Positions 63,153-64,000 of a DNA stretch of 64,000 bases are shown piece after piece. Position 1 is the stretch's first letter. Each line of letters opens with the position of its first letter. The translations under genes were made by a program, and so were the position numbers. The notes under the pieces are model-generated. The model was given only the letters and a program-made list of their open reading frames with translations. It was not told where the DNA came from and ran no database searches. This DNA is from Spirodela intermedia (taxonomy: Eukaryota; Streptophyta; Magnoliopsida; Alismatales; Araceae): the NCBI GenBank assembly GCA_902729315.2, contig LR746281.1, forward strand, positions 67,001 to 131,000, in the 5' to 3' direction.

Positions 63153-64000
63153 GCGACCTTTCGGGCTGTCCGGACGAAGGTCCACAACAGGATCAGGAAG
63201 ACGACGACCTCTGTGTTTCTCATTTCTCCGGGGCGACGCAGAGAAAAAAGGAAAAACAAAGTGAGTTTTTCCAGCGAGCTGCACCATTTCCAACAGTAAA
63301 CGATCGTCTTCCTCGTTAAGGTTTTCTGACGCCCCGATCGGCGGCTTACCCTCAACTCTAAGCCCGGAGCGCCGCCACTGCTGCGACGGGGGAATCGCAA
63401 GTGTTGGTTGGTGTTCTCGTACGAGGGGCCGCCGTGGAACCACCCTAACTCTCCCCCGCTCCGGAAGAATCATCGGCGCCTCCCGCCGCCGGCGTTGCCA
63501 TCCCCGCGCCATCCGACGATGGGACCCAAGCCCTGGACGACCCCCCGTGACCCTCTGCCAGGGGCTTCTTCTTGCGGGCAGTTCTGGGTACCAGAGGGAG
63601 GTCCTGCCTGGGCGAGTCGGTGGGGTGGGTGACGACAATCCCCGACTTGGCTTCGCTGCTGCTTCCCTTGGGGGCGCGCCTCCGCGTCGACGACGGCTCC
63701 CGACTCGGGGAGTCCACGGCCACGGCGGCGCTGGGCTGCTTCCTTCGATGGGGGTTCCTGCGGGTCGGCGAATCCACGACGGCGGCGGCACTGGATGACC
63801 CGCACCGCAGGGGCTTCGCGAGGGCCGGCGGGTGCGCCGAGTCCTGGTTCCACCCACCATGGTGGACGGGATCTGCACGAGGAACAGGAGCGAGCAGAGT
63901 CAGTCGGCCAACCGGCGGGGGGAGGGGTTCGTGCAGGGTGACGGTGACGGAGGAGTGGATCGGTCTCAGACAGACAGACCGTAGGACCCTGGCATAGGGA
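63153..64000. other. GC-rich 3' flank, no gene recognised
   Basis: Several overlapping Arg/Gly/Pro-rich frames occur on both strands, the longest at 63129-63878 on the minus strand. None shows a recognisable domain, and their composition fits chance frames in GC-rich DNA. An edge exon of a gene beyond the window cannot be excluded. Confidence 0.4.

Overview
This window is plant nuclear DNA. Genes are split by many GT-AG introns, there are old LTR retrotransposons and (GA)n/(CT)n microsatellites, and several products are plant-specific (phytochelatin synthase, a U-box/armadillo protein with a plant N-terminal domain, P-class PPR, a PDF1-like domain). The very GC-rich PPR and LRR coding sequences beside AT-rich introns and intergenic DNA suggest a monocot, perhaps a non-grass one. 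That placement is inference. No tRNA, rRNA or CRISPR array was seen.

Layout: 1-4506 (+) carries the last nine exons of a PWP1-type WD40 protein; its 5' part lies outside the window. 4507-6762 shows no gene. 6763 to about 11110 is a decayed chromovirus (Ty3/gypsy with chromodomain). 11111-15194 is AT-rich with no gene recognised. 15195-15593 (-) encodes a PDF1-like C-terminal domain. 15594-20720 is partly very GC-rich and has no recognisable gene. 20721-24403 (+) is a PUB4-like U-box/ARM E3 ligase in four coding exons. 24404-27003 has nothing recognisable. 27004-47604 (-) is an exportin-4 gene, reconstructed here as 29 coding exons joining in phase except for a 2-base frameshift in exon 25. 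47605-53259 is AT-rich repeat DNA with a pair of diverged ~1.25-kb direct repeats and a retroelement relic. 53260-54963 (-) is an intronless PPR gene. 56152-60792 (-) is a phytochelatin synthase in eight coding exons with catalytic Cys56/His162/Asp180. 61889-63152 (+) is a broken LRR protein gene. 63153-64000 has no recognised gene.

The genes are unrelated housekeeping or accessory functions (ribosome/chromatin WD40 protein, ubiquitin ligation, nuclear export, organelle RNA processing, heavy-metal detoxification) with no operon-like logic. I found no convincing undescribed multi-gene system. The points most worth a second look are the exportin-4 frameshift, the broken LRR gene beside PCS, an in-frame 36-codon intron in the PUB gene, a 22-bp perfect hairpin plus tandem duplication in a PWP1 intron, and the diverged direct-repeat pair.
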